Source: Choristoneura fumiferana
Taxonomy: Eukaryota; Arthropoda; Insecta; Lepidoptera; Tortricidae
Length of the DNA stretch: 64,000 bases
Assembly (NCBI RefSeq): GCF_025370935.1
Contig: NC_133472.1
Coordinates: forward strand, 8,624,044-8,688,043
Reading direction: 5' to 3'
Under the pieces are notes generated by a model. The model saw only the letters and a list, made by a program, of their open reading frames with translations. It was not told the origin of the DNA and made no database searches. The translations under genes and the position numbers were made by a program. This document shows positions 35,601 through 48,699 of this stretch, piece after piece (the first letter of the stretch is position 1; every line of letters starts with the position of its first letter).

Positions 35601-38600
35601 CTGCCTAGGTTATCAACAAGGACGTTTACTTTAGTTTTGATTCTACCCAGAGAACTAGTCTAACTACATAATTGTATTTTCACTTCTCATGCTAGTAAAG
35701 TTCGTGTTTATGCTAGATCTAGGCGACATAAAATGACTTTTTTTATGCTCTAGTGCATAAAGTAAAATCTTCGTCTAAGAGTAAAGCAATCAGGTGTAAA
35801 CAGCCACAAACAAAGTAGCTTCTACATATTTTTTAAATCATTTTTTATTTATATAAAACTAAAAAAGTAATGCGTGAACAATAAAAGATACATAGTAAAT
35901 GAACAATTGTTTCCACTGTTGCCATTTAATTTCCTCTCAGTTGAAGTGAAAAGCAGAGTGTAAAGCTCGAGCATTAAACCCATTTTCCCCTCGACGTGTC
36001 TATCCACCCTCGCCGTACCGGCTCGGGTGGCTATATGAACGTCTTGGGTACAATGGCTTGTTTTATGCTCTCGTTGTATGTACATACAATGTACTATTTT
36101 TTAACCATTTATTTTTTATATTGTGTTATTTTACTACAAATGCCATTGTTCACTATTGCTATTGCTATACAAAGAAAGAATGGTATATATTTTCACAATA
36201 TAAACTCTTAAAACAGGTCTGGGATTCGGTGCTACCTCACTTGGATCTACACGAGCTGCTATACAACGTCCAACGCGTCCACAACATGGGCTTCTTGACC
36301 AGCGAATCCCCTACCACCGCCATCTTGATATCGCTCCTCACTAACAACGAACTCGTTAAGAAATCGAAGGTGACACCGATTGAAGTCTTCATCACTCTGA
36401 ACAACTACAAAATGAAGTGCAGGTATGAATTAATTTCTCCTAAATCAGTGGGATAGAATTTCACTTGCCGCATTTAGCTTGAAACCCACTGGCAGCGGTG
36501 GCGGAGCGGTGCGGTACGGCGCGGAGGCGGTACCGGTTGTAATATTCGACCTAACATGAAAGAGCACCTATAATACCGCAATTCTATATGGACGCTTTTA
36601 TGTTAGCTCTAATATCACAACCGATACCGCTTCCGCGCCGCTCCGCCACCGCTGTCAGTGTGTTTTAAGCTTTTAAGTGAAGTTGATCTACATGCAGTGA
36701 CCGCACCGCAACAGTATAAAGAGCATGATAGAGGAATTCGGCGAGCGATAGCTAATTAAAATCGTCATGTAAATAATCAGATAAATAAATAATGAAAAAT
36801 TGAATAGCTAACAACCATTGGTAGCTGTTTTAGGCTAGTCGGTAGGTTATTGTAAAATTTACTAGCCAAAGAATATTCATTTTTACGCATTAAGCTGATA
36901 AAAATCAATTAAAGAGATAGTGAAAATGACTTTTGAATCGATTAAAGTAGCAAAATAATGCTGAGCATGCGTCAAACTGTTGTTAGAAATAGGAACACTG
37001 AACGTGTAATGTCATGTTTGTAGGCCAATGAAACACGAAAAGGCAAAAGTGGCTGTTGAGAAGGAGAGGCGTCGCCGCACGCGACAGATATTTGACAGCA
37101 AAACCGGGCTCTGGGAGTGGTCAGTAACAAGGCGGCATCCCAAGGAGGTCAAGCATTGGGGTGAGTTGTTATATTACATACTTCCATGTATATTGTATCC
37201 CAATCCAATTTATGACAAGAGTAAAAAAAGACGCCATTAACCCGACCATAGACATTTAGTGATGTGAAAACCTAGAACCTGCTGCAAAATAATTAATCTG
37301 TTCAGTAAATCGATTATTTATTAATTGAATAGATCAGCGTATTTACTTGATTTAATTCCAGACTGTTTATTCAATAATAAAAAAAGTAACTATTTCATGT
37401 CAAATTTGCCACCATCTCTACGCTAGTCTATGCTACTACAGATTATACACATGTTTAACACACACACACACACACACACAACATCACGCCTGTATTCCCA
37501 AATGGGGTAGGCTGAGCACACGAAACGTTAGAACTTTACCGCTTCTGAGCCACTTTTATCAATGTTTAATGGCTACTTGCTGGAAACACATAAATCTCGA
37601 GTTAGCGTTAAGCTCAGTTTAGTAGTGTCAAATTGTATGGAACTGTCAAGCTTAAGCCTGGATTAACTACTAATTCTCGATTTTTTTTTCCTGCAAGACC
37701 GCCTAAATCAAGAAATCACGTCAGATTTTGACGAAGATTTTTCAAATGAAAAATAATTATTGATATCAAGTGAATTTTGGTGAAAAAAGTGATTAGACAT
37801 CTAGTTAAATGACACGAATTATAGATAAATGTGTTATTGATTCGATCCAGTGGGTGTTTATACAAGAATTTGATGAAATTGCTTTGTTTACACTTTTAAT
37901 AAATTGGATAGGCATAACATATAGTTGGTAGAGTCGACTACAAAGATATCGACAGCCAAATTTACAAAAATATCAAAACTTTAAGGCTGCCTACCCACTG
38001 GAGCTTAGCGAGGCAGTGGAACGGGGAGCGAGATAAAAATCCACCAATAGCAACCGCAGTTTAGCGGTGGATGAAGGCCGCTTCCAATCGGACCTATTTC
38101 CAACAGTGGATGTCCTACGGCTAATATGATTATGGATGACTGATCTATTTTACACAGGTATCGACCAGCCCCCGAACCAAGCCGTGATAAATGCCCTCAC
38201 AAACCTGATTGACATGACCTGGGTGCTGACACCCAAAACTGGTGCTCGCTACATGATCACCATGGATTTGAGAGCGCACATGTTCAGAGGTAAGCTGGGA
38301 AAAACTAGACTTTGTAACTGAATATAAATAAAGCCCGGTTCACATTTATCTGTCGTGTTGTGTCGTGGTCGTAACGCATCAGAACGGTATCGGTTTCATA
38401 TAGTTATTGTGTCGCATCACAAGTTGTTGTGTATACATATAGTTGTTGTGTTGTATCACAAGCATAGAGAGAGAGAGAGAGATACAGAGAACATCACGAC
38501 ACAACACGACAGATAAATGTGAACCGGGCTTGAGATTGTTGATCGCTTGGAAATCCTACTAATATTATAAAAGCGAAAGTGTGTGTGTGTTTGTTTGTAA

Positions 38601-41600
38601 AAATTTGTAGGTAGCTGGACATCTGGAATAACACATAGGCTACTTTTTATCCTGATATTCCCACGGAATTCTGATGCAATTTTGAAATCTCAACTGCTTG
38701 GCTTAGAGTCACGAAATTTGGCATGGTTGTTTTTAATGTAACTTCAAAAAAGATTAAGATGTATTTTATGAGAAATTTGTTAAAATGCCGGCATTTCAAT
38801 GCATCTGCTGTTTCAAATGGTTTACGCGTGCAAAGCAGCGGGTGAACACTAATAATAGTATATAAATAATTTTATCAACTGAGTTTTCAACTAAGAGACG
38901 CCACAGCTTGCTGTTGCCATACAAAATCTGTGGGGGAATCGTCTGTTAAGAACTCTTTAAAAGCATTTCAATTGATCGCTGGTCTCATATTCTGCAACTA
39001 AGACAAAGACGCAAAAGTGAGCTCTTTTTTACAAGCTTTTATATAGTTTCACCTGTCCCTTTGTCTGTCTGTCTGTCATCAAATCTTGCAAGTTAAATTC
39101 GACCAACTTTCTGTAGTTGGATTGACTTGAATTTTTTTATACTTATGTAAATTGCGTGACAATACAATAATCTGGTAGTGACATCCTGGTAGTCCAGCCA
39201 GGATTGTCTCCGCAGGACGGAACTCTTCAACGGTTAATGGCATCGACTTGAAATTTGGTATGAAAATGTAGTTTGGGTGACAATACAAGTACAGTCAGCA
39301 AAAAAAGCTTGTATTAAAAATGTTTTTTTTACCAAAACTTCTTTGTATAGGCCGTCACTTCTGCAAGAACTTCGTGATCCCCAAAAAGGGTAGAAAGACC
39401 TCTTTGACCAAGACGACGCCCACCGCAGCCGGTGGCGGCGATGCGGAATCCGAGAAGAAATCCAAGAAACACGTATTGGCCGAGTGCTTCTATAACAAGC
39501 ATGTTACACCCGGGCACGCGGGTAAGATTACCTACTTTTACTTTCATGAAAAAGAAATCGTTTTAGTTTTGATATTTACTTAACAGACTCTGTAGCAAAA
39601 ACCCACGTCTAGTTAAACATTCTTTATAGACACACGAAGACGAACTGCATTCCAAGCTCAAAATAAACGCAAAGGCCGACCGCCCGTATACTTTCCATTG
39701 CAGTTGGCAAAACTGCACGCTAGCTGCATACGAGACGAGTTGCGATTGAAATAATCTAATATATAAAGTTCTCGTGTCACAATGTTTGTGATCAAACTCC
39801 TCCGAAACGGGCTGACCGATTTTTATGACTTTTTTTTGTGTATATTCAGTACGTCTGAGAATAGGACGTAAACTATTTTCATACTTTTACGCGGACGGAG
39901 TCGCGGGCAACAGCTAGTAATAAATAAATTTCATGGGGCAATTAACACTAATTGGGCCTAGTCTCAAACTAGGCAAAGCTTGTACTATGGATACTAGACA
40001 AAGAATAAACTTACCTATATACGAGGGGCGGCTGAAAAGTTCTAAGCTAAGGTACTTTGAGGTTGCATATGTGTTAGCGGTACTGGCCACTAAAAAGACC
40101 ATTTAAAAAGTAAATAATTAAAAGAAAAAAATGTCGTGTTTCTTTTCTTACATCTGGAGATATCCGGGTGACACTGTTTCCCGGCCCAGATAACACCGAC
40201 ATGGAAATACCGGCCGTTTTTTGTGTACACGCCCATAGAAACTGACAGGAGCTTTTGTGGGCGTGCACACGAAAAACAGGGTCGGAATTTCCATATCTCA
40301 TTCATTATGTGTTGTAGCTATAATCATGGCGCTTCAAATATTGAAGCGGGAGGACACCGTAAAGCTGGCGGTGTTCACCGACGACGGAGTGCAAATCATG
40401 AATGTTGACAAGAAATCTGCTAACATCGAGAAAGCGGAGGTGATTCTAAGGGTAAGTGATTTGCATCAGGGGAAAAAGTATTCATAATTTAACGGTTGGT
40501 AAGTAAGGTCAGGGAGTAATTGACCAATGAAATTCCTTCGTTCCAGTCTCCTCGAAATTATTGGACGAATTCTTCCAATGCTCAGCTTTAGACGTAGAGT
40601 CACCATCTATTGTTAAGGCATTAGAGTTAATATTCCGATATTTTTGGTCACCTTGGCCGCTCCGAAATATCTGATGGCGACTGTACAGTCCTAAGTCCTA
40701 ACCCACCATAGAAGGCAATGCAATATCCTCAGCGGATCTCGAATAAAATTATTAGATTTAATTTCAATCTAACTGCACGCATCGCGTGCAACAATGTTTA
40801 CCTGTACCCGCGCCTGCAGGCGTGCGCCCGCTCCGTGCACCCGTGCCAGCTAGCGTAGGCCCTGGGAGTTTTCCCCACTTAATGCTATCAATCAAGTTAT
40901 ACGCCTTTAATTATCTTTATTTGGCTAATTATTAGAGATGGGCCGAATGTGGTTTGCACCGAATACGAACTATGGCCGAACATTCGGTAAAAATGAAAAA
41001 TTCGGCCGAACTTCAGTTTAGTAACCTGCCTCTAGTAAATTTTAAAAACAAGTAGGTAGATAGATAAGAAACAGAATGTTAAATTTGATTTTTGAAAACA
41101 CCCTTCAATAATTAAAAATACTTCATGTTTCTCTATGTTTAGCTTGTCGAAATAGTGAACCAAAAACTTTATTTTATTTTATTTACGAATTGCAATCAAA
41201 ATGTTTATTGAAAGAATAGGTACTACGTTTATTTATTTTTTGTTGCATATTTTACTGATACGACAGACATAATGGTTTCTATTAATTTCATTCAAATCAG
41301 TCCAAGTAGCTTCTTTTTTGTAGTGCCGAGAGTTCGGCATTTAAACCGAATTTCGGCCGAATGTCGAAGTTCGGCTCAAGCTGCTGAAATTCGGTTAAAC
41401 CGAATGCAAAACGAATTTCGGCCCATCACTACTAATTATTTCATTATGGTTAACACAGAAAGGCAACCTTGGCCGCGTGCAACTGGACGCTCCAATCGAA
41501 TGGGCAGCCAAGAAGAAGAACAAGTTCGACGTCTTCATAAACATGGTGGACAGGACCACTCGCTACATGGAGTTGGACCAGGACCAGAGGGGGGGGCGCG

Positions 41601-42713
41601 GGCCGGGAGGCAGGTTCGGCCCTCCCCCGCCGGCCGCCGCGGAGCTGGTCGATCACTGCCCCGTGAGAGCTCTCATACGCTACAGGGCCAATATTGCAGC
41701 TAACGCCAAGTAAGTATTTTTCTAAGTAAAATTTCGCGGATTTGTAATGGAGGTTTATTTAGAACGAGCGTGGAGGGACACTAACAAAGTCGTCGTTGTT
41801 TGTGAAATATAATTTTGCTCTTCATAATTTTGTTATTAGTAATTATAATTACTGATTCTAGTAAACAAGTGTACCTACTATGTATTTACCTATTTCAAAT
41901 AGAGAAATAGAGAGAGAGAGGTATATGCACAGATATAGATTACACTAGATTACGCAAATGCATCTACTTCGCGTGTCCGAACCCCGATCAAACGTCGGGG
42001 TTGGCCCTTTATAAAGACTGACCTCTAACAGACTAATCATGACTAGTGACTGACTCGACCCCACGGCGCGGGCGGGTGGCGTATTTGAATTGACTTTGCG
42101 CGGGCATCGGGGAATTCACATCGCTAATTCGCTCTTGAGACGTCATAGTAGATATAAAAAAGTGATACGGTTCAATCTGTGGACATATGTTTACGTGTAT
42201 TCAATACACAGGAAAATATACATTTGGAAGGAAAATATATAAAAAAAGTCCTATGGTTTGAGTATAACTGAGGCCTCACTCAGCGGTCAGCAATGTTGCG
42301 GCAAGCCGAAATTTTTACTTTCTTCGTCTGATACCTTAATAAATTACTAATATTTAATTAATTTCCGAATGAAACCGATTTCCGGTCAAACGTCTAACTA
42401 CCTTCTGAAATATTCCGAAAGAATTTAAAGAGATACCTTGTTTTTTTAAAAAAAAATAAAGGTTTAATAGTTTAATCTTAGGAGGTAAAAACCGTTTTCG
42501 ATGTTATTACAAAAATCCGTGACTAAGCAAACCTCTTAGTTATACATATCTGAAGCTAATTTAATTACTTTTCGCAGGCTGGTAGTTATGTCGCTGGCAT
42601 CCCACCGCGTCGCGACCACAAATGGCAGCCACGAAGGCGTTCTCGACATTATCGGCATCGACGAACACGTACCAAAGGTGATAGACGCCTTCGTCCTCGG
42701 GCATTTCAAGTAA
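32675..42713 (+). CDS. Ro60: Ro60-like TROVE-domain RNA-binding protein
   Basis: Ro60 is a ring-shaped cytoplasmic/nuclear protein that binds Y RNAs and misfolded RNAs. Exons: 32675-32875, 33041-33215, 33683-33841, 35376-35587, 36217-36422, 37024-37160, 38158-38289, 39351-39521, 40318-40451, 41459-41709 and 42578-42713. All junctions are in phase: 637 residues against roughly 540 in vertebrates. The ATG lies 6 bases after a splice acceptor, so a non-coding 5' exon is expected upstream. Residues 1-320 match the TROVE HEAT-repeat part (RFLHTGNEVPKYFPG, IAFALTKC, GRSHNTLLRKSHVKI, VTPIEVFITLNNYK). The C-terminal part is von Willebrand A-like, but its MIDAS is degenerate: DLRAH (400-404) replaces the usual DxSxS, and GRV replaces the Thr loop (514-516). 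Asp540 is kept. About 30 basic residues are added before the vWA part, a Lys/Gly-rich stretch follows DLRAH (exon 8), and there is a Gly/Pro-rich insert in exon 10. Confidence 0.93.
33915..34345 (-). repeat. widespread repeat, opposite orientation
   Basis: Relative of 31968-32550 in Ro60 intron 3; carries 'ggttcagtgcacaaagg', 'tgtctgtctgtctatctgtc' and 'gtccgactcgcacttgg'. Confidence 0.6.
34710..34727. repeat. poly-G tract in Ro60 intron 3
   Basis: A run of about 15 G (aggggggggg...), preceded by a CpG-rich stretch at 34435-34545 with no clear coding sense. Confidence 0.8.
36488..36660. repeat. GC-rich MITE in Ro60 intron 5
   Basis: The inverted ends (CACTGGCAGCGGTGGCGG and CCGCCACCGCTGTCAGTG) continue inward through 'gcggtaccggttgt'. 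Its GC-rich arms contrast with the AT-rich intron. Confidence 0.8.
37455..37482. repeat. (CA)n microsatellite
   Basis: About 12 CA units in Ro60 intron 6. Confidence 0.85.
38331..38531. repeat. 201-bp MITE with 37-bp perfect inverted ends
   Basis: AAGCCCGGTTCACATTTATC... at 38331-38367 and its exact reverse complement at 38495-38531. The interior has tandem 'gttgttgtgt' units and a (GA)n run. It starts 41 bp after Ro60 exon 7. Confidence 0.88.
38554..38852 (+). mobile_element. Helitron-like element
   Basis: Starts TCCTACTAATATTATAAAAG after an A and ends ...GGTGAACACTAA before a T. Same family as 14335-14800. Confidence 0.78.
39045..39310 (-). repeat. interspersed repeat family ('cctgcggagacaat'), copy 2
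   Basis: Reverse-orientation copy of the family at 20515-20800. It ends 41 bp before Ro60 exon 8. Confidence 0.7.
39755..39917 (+). mobile_element. short Helitron-like element, 163 bp
   Basis: TCTAATATATAAAGTTCTCG start after A, ...GGGCAACAGCTAG end before T. Confidence 0.72.
40166..40300. repeat. MITE with 'tttcccggccc' end, copy 2 (one end lost)
   Basis: Shares 'tttcccggcccagataacac' and the central 'gtgtacacgcccatag' with 24424-24572; the right terminal arm is missing. It ends just before Ro60 exon 9. Confidence 0.7.
40933..41431. mobile_element. hAT-type MITE ('tagagatgggccgaa'), copy 1
   Basis: Ends TAGAGATGGGCCGAA and, reversed, TAGTGATGGGCCGAA. An exact 8-bp target duplication CTAATTAT lies at 40925-40932 and 41432-41439. 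499 bp, non-coding. Its right end is 27 bp before Ro60 exon 10. Confidence 0.88.
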
Positions 42714-42765
42714 ACAACCGAACAACATACGCTAATGGGAAGCTTGCGCGCATCAATCATGACGA

Positions 42766-42771
42766 AATAAA
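42766..42771 (+). promoter_or_regulatory. Ro60 polyadenylation signal
   Basis: AATAAA 53 bases after the Ro60 stop codon. Confidence 0.6.
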
Positions 42772-42976
42772 AAGTTAAAAATTCCATGTTACCTGTTTGA
42801 CGAAGGTAATAAATTTTACTTGCAAACCCTTGAAACCAGACATTAATAATTAAGTAGTGTTCGTTTAAAAACACTTGAGCTGACGGCTGGATTAAATTGC
42901 GCAGAGGGACTTCCCTCGTGATCATCATTTTATTAACCTTTTTGACGCTGGCTGAAGATAAAAAGAGCGAAGCGAA

Positions 42977-43116
42977 CCCCCTGTTTCACCATCCATTGAT
43001 AAATTTATCTGACGGATAAATATGATGCCGTCTCTGTTTTTTTTGTTCGAATAGACGGAGACGGCATCACATTTATCCGTCAAATAAAATTAATCAATGT
43101 GTGGTGTAACAGCCCC
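42977..43116. mobile_element. palindromic MITE, PIF/Harbinger-like, copy 2
   Basis: Same palindrome family as 20956-21096 (CTGTTTCACCATCC arms, gatgccgtctc core). TAA follows the right end at 43117-43119; the left flank no longer shows it. Confidence 0.75.
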
Positions 43117-46100
43117 TAAACTGTTGTATTTTACTCGTAAAAGGGTTTATCTCAGATCAATTCCCCATGATTCGATGACTAAAATGTAAGAAAAATGCCG
43201 GTTTACCTCAATGTTGTAATTGATTATTGAATGAATGAACGAGGTTTTCTTTACCACGAAGTGTTCCGTGATCGCAACGTCAAAATTTTTATTTGATGCA
43301 AACAGTTTTATTCGCTTTGTAGTGTGCGAGAAGGACTGTATGGTCGTGCTTTGTTGAATATTTACACCACGTATTAAGTGAAATAAACGTAATCGTACAC
43401 TTTTACTCTGTCGCATGAATAACTGTCAAATGCGACAATTTGCTTCCGCTAAGGTCTTATAAATATCGTAAAGTCTCTTAGTTTTGCCCCTTTATCAAAG
43501 ATTCTAAAAAGACAGCAAGTGTTTGTGTTCTAATTAATTAGATATAAGAAACTGAATAATTTCAAAGCGATGCATGCCCTTTGCGCGTTGTACCGAATGA
43601 AAGATAAGTTTGTTTGTAATCTGTTATGTCATATATAAAATAAATAATTATTATAATCTTTTAGAAAAGGTTATTCTTCTTATGTTATGTCTGTGTCTGG
43701 CAACGGCAAATTTTAAAGTGACAGATAGAGACAAAGATAAGTTGACAGTAACTAAACAAGCGTTTATGAATACAGGGGTTGGTGTTTTTGGGAATATCAG
43801 CAAGATTTGCATTTTGACATTTAGCTACTTTATAAAAGTGTACTACATCTACCGTTTATCACATCACATTGCCACCAAGTTAGGTGCGACCTACATCTTT
43901 CGCGCGGACAGCTTTTCGTTTGTAAGGTATGCTTGTTTTGCTTTGAATATTAGCTAAGAGAAATTGATGTATTTTTAGTTATTAGTTTGACTTTGATTGT
44001 TGTTTACAAGAAATCATTAGCAGCAATGATATCTACGATCTCCTGTCAATTGGTGTTTCAGTACATGGATTGTCTACGATTGACATCCATCGACGTTATT
44101 GTTGTTAAAGTCGAATTAATTATTGTTGTTGTTAAATGTATGTTGCTTCCAACATGTTTCACATAAATCATAGTCTATTGTCATGTTGTTACCCGACTAG
44201 CCAGGAAAAACAGTTGTTTTCTGAAGGATATTACTTGTGGTAGAAGACAAAACTAAATGAGTTGGATACACAGTGTTTCGTATTACATTTTGTATGCACG
44301 AACTGTTCAAAGTGGCTGTTGAAAGGAGACAAAGTTCCACTTTTGGTCACTCATCCTGGATGTTACTCTGATTTTTGCGTTAAACAATATAAGAGGTTTG
44401 ATTGGTTAAAACAAAGAAGCTGAATAAAAATGATTAATTACTAATTTATTATAAAAAAATAGACTGGATTTATTTTGATTAGGCGCTACTTTTTCCAGTA
44501 TTTCATTTCGTGATAGATTATTTTGATATAAGTTGTATGGTTGTAACAAAACACCGACGGGCTAAGTGAAGTTCACATCTTTGAAATTAATTTTAAAAGA
44601 AAATGTTTTTAGTTCAAGGAAGTACTAGGACACAATATTGTTTCTGAACTAAGAATTGGAACATACTTCGGTATTTCGCGAAGACGATATGGCTCACAAT
44701 CATAACGTGGTTTTGTGATTCAATGAATTTATATACAATATTTTTTTATTTTTATATCCACTACTTTTAGATACGTTTGAGGTGAAGATAGGACTATGAA
44801 TATTATAAAAACTATTGTTGTGAACTTACAAATCTGGATGGAATCAGATGCAAATTAGAAGAAAAATTGTAATGTCGTCAGTGGGTTTTGTGAGATATTT
44901 ATAATAAAGCACCTTTACTTTTTTTTAATTACTCTGAAGTATGGAAGTCGCGTGTTTCCAGACAAATCTTACGATTTTGAGAAACGCCTTACACATTAAT
45001 AAGTTTTAGTTTGCATGCGCTTAGTTGTCAGAAAATATTTATAAGCATGAAGTGTTGATATTGAGACGTAGTTTAAGCATAGTACAGGGTCTTTTTGGAT
45101 ATCAAAAAATTGGCACCTGTTCCACGTGTGTACAGATTCTAAAAATAGGGGGGTGATTGAGGGGAATATTTCTTTTATTTGAATTTTATAAAAGAACGTA
45201 TTTAATACACCTACTGTAATTGTTTGCACTTTTGTTTTTAACTTGTTGTGCCAGTACTTTGGTGTTGTACACACTTAATTATTGATGAAACTATATATTA
45301 TTTTATTACGTAACTAAGTGCCTAAATGAAATGGTGATTTGTTGATAAATCGTGTTATATCGTATAAGCCAAAGCAATTATGCATTTGTAATTAAACAAC
45401 AAAGTACTGGCAGCATTTGATTGTTTAAGATTCTGGTACAATAGCATGTTATATTTTATTAATGTCGATGTGGAAGGCAGAATAAGCTGTGAAATTTTGT
45501 TTGGAACTATATTATACTGCATTGGTGTGATCTTGGACCGATTTTTAAATATTTAAACATTAATACATTCTGAGTATCTGCGAACGAAATTCTCCTAATC
45601 TGTGATGACTTTGGTACTCTCTCATGTTTTAAGTGGTTTTTTTTTTAATAACTAAAGTGTGAAAAAAAATTTCACTAACATAAAATAAGTAACGCTTTTT
45701 ACCTTCACTTAAACATCGTATTGTTATGTTAGACGTTATTTAAGGTAGAGTAATCCTTGTAAGTTATTTATAGGTATTATCTTTGTTGTTCGACTAGTGT
45801 CGCTTTAGATTGCGATTGGTGTCATAAAAAAGCTGTTATTAGTGACTTCTTATTTTACGAATCAACTGAAAATCTCACTGAGCCATCAACAATAGGTACT
45901 TATTTTCGTTTAATAAATTAATGGCTAGTCACTATATCTCAAAAATAGCATTCTGTGATGAAATGATACCTTGGCAATTTCGGAATTTTTGGTGATATTA
46001 GTTTTCTGCCCCGTAGCATAGTCACGTAACTTGTAAGTTTGAAATTTGACATTTGACTTTGCTTTTGGTGGTGGAATTAAAATTGTAACATTAATCTCGT

Positions 46101-46616
46101 GACTGTGCTTTGCTCGCGGTGTTTCGTTGTCTCTAGGAATTCAAACTTTGTTGTGTGCTCTTTTATTTATAGTTACAAAATTATTATCCATGAAGTACGC
46201 AAGGCGTGAACTTTTGGTTTAGCCTTTACAAAAATAACAACAAACTGACTGAAAAGAGACTGCTATATCTGTTAACCTAGAAGTCCCTACAAGAAATCGA
46301 AAACACTGCGAGGCGGGATACAGATATACCTAAAGCATATATTTAAGAAAGCAGCCGCATTAGATAGAAATAAACTTATAATTATTACACGTGCACGGTA
46401 CGTCTGCTTTACAAATAGTTGGCTCCAAAATGTGTGTTTGGACTGGTATTGTGTTTGGGTCACAAAATGATGAAGACAAAAATTTACGCGCCCATTTCCT
46501 TGTAATATCATAGCGTAATAATAACAAGCAGTGAAGTAACTCCAATACTATGTGGTGCGGTGCGTGGCCGCATCACCTCTAACGCTAATCCGCAGTCGCA
46601 GTCAATACTCCCTCCA

Positions 46617-46738
46617 GCAGGGCTACTACGAAACTCGAAGTTCGTATCGTACCGTCCCTCTCGCTCTCGTCTTAAATAGTATAAGTGTCAGAGGGACCGC
46701 ACGACACGAACTTCGAGTTTCGTAGTAACCCTGCAGTG
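46617..46738. repeat. 'ctactacgaaattcga' MITE family, copy 3
   Basis: Inverted ends GGGCTACTACGAAACTCGAA and its complement, flanked by gca/tgc. Confidence 0.78.
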
Positions 46739-47460
46739 CGCGTCGGGCCTTTGAAATTAAAAAATATTACGCTGTGGCGTAAATCTAGTCTTTTAATTGT
46801 AACGGTTGCATAATGCCAGCCGAAACGTGGTGATTGCCGATCGACTATTGGTAAAATATACGTAGTGTCATGTAAATCACTTTCTGTTGTTGTTTCAATT
46901 TTTAAATTAGTTTTTATGAAGTTTTATTTTACGTTTAATCGCACTTATATGTGAACAAGAGCTTGCTTGTGCATTTTGTTTAATTTGGCATTAACTAAAC
47001 GATCCGATCCGTCCCGATACGGGGGCTCTATTCTCGGTCATAGATATTGATCGTGAGATGATGTCGATGGTGGCGAGAATTTGGACCCTGGCCATTGTAT
47101 TCCAAGCACCTAAAACTGCTTTTAGGTTTAAGTATATAGTACATAGTTACAATGATAATTATTGTTATGTTTAACAGTCCACAGCAGCATATCAATGGCA
47201 CCATTAAAATAACAAAATGTAACATTTAAAAAATGTACTTGCATGTTTTTCATTTTCATGATAAATAAACTCTTGTGTCAAAAAAAATATATTTTTATTT
47301 TCATAGCAACCTTACTTAGATTTTTGGGCATATTTTGTACAAGAAAAACTATGGTTTCTGTATGTAAAAATATATCTTGTTACGAGCTAAAAGTATTACC
47401 AAACCAACGCTAAACGAGAAACAATATGCTTCATTGTTATTTCCCATTGTTAGTTCCCCG

Positions 47461-47935
47461 TACTACGGTGCAAAACAAAATTCGAACTTCGTATCTTGCC
47501 GTCCCGCTGACGCTTATAGTATTTAACTAGAGTTTACCCGCACCTTCGCACGCGTATACTGTTCGATCTGGTAGTTACAATGGAAATTCCGGGATTTTAT
47601 AAAATTTCTCTGGGAATTCGCAAAATTTATATCGTGGTCTTCATTGAGGTTGTGTTAACTGTTGTTACTGTCCAAAATTTCAAATATTGAGCCCAGGCGG
47701 TCGAAATTTCAAGATTTTATCCCTATTCCGTGGGAATATTGGGATAAAAAGTAGCTTATGTGTTATTCCAGATGTCCAGCTATCTACATACCAAATTTCG
47801 TCCAAATTCGTCCAGCCGTTTTAGCGTGAAGGAGTAAAAACATACACAAATATTCGCATTTATAATATTAAGTAGGATATGAGTGAGAGGGTTGGTACGA
47901 TTCGAAAAATTAGAATTTCGTAGTAGCCCCTCTGG
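47461..47935. repeat. 'ctactacgaaattcga' MITE, split by a Helitron
   Basis: The left half is 47461-47526, the right half 47878-47935; they are separated by the Helitron-like element at 47527-47877. Confidence 0.75.
47527..47877 (-). mobile_element. Helitron-like element nested in a MITE
   Basis: On the minus strand it starts TCCTACTTAATATTATAAATG after an A and ends ...GGGTAAACTCTAG before a T. 351 bp. Confidence 0.82.
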
Positions 47936-48699
47936 CCATCAATATTCATCTCGATAGGGAGATTTATATAGGATCAAGAAGAATAATAAAATTATCATTA
48001 AGATCAATTCAATTTTCCAATTTTTTCTAGAAAAACTACTGCAATGCTAAGCTTAACTAATGCTAATGTACTGGGGGTAGCCGTTAGCCGTGCCGTCCCT
48101 CTCACTCTCCTATTAAATAATACAAACACAAACGTCATCTAAAGGCTAAGGAGTTTTAGTCCATCCATTCTGCCTCCTCATTTGTAACAAGCCGAAGCCA
48201 CGTCTTTGTATCTATTTTTAAATATTTGTACGACACATCGCTGAAGAAAGACGTGGCATGGACAATAGAGTACGTATTGTTGAAGTAAGACATAAATTAA
48301 CGAAGTAGAACTAAGGAACTATGAATAAGCTATCATATTTTTGCCGTAGCAAAACATGCTAGATAGGGTTATAGCTTGGGGAACGGGAAAAATCATTACG
48401 AAAACTTGGGAACTCGAGAAATTCATCCGCAAACAAAATCGAACTGAAATGACGGTAGTCCACCGCGAGCCGCCATCAATAATAATCAATCCAACCAAAT
48501 TATTATTTACTTATTTTTATTTTAAAATACTAATTTGATTATTTGACTGATTTGAATAAGGTTGATTCATCCTAAGTGATATAAATAATACTGACACGCT
48601 TGTTTATTCGGAATTAAGATGATTTTTCTGAACAATCTATCCAAATAATTGTTAATAATAAAAATAAGTTTTTAGTAAAAAAAAACATTTTTAATACAA

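Noticed and set aside
43610..43957. 115-codon open frame
   Set aside because: Low-complexity, no splice or family support; treated as chance.
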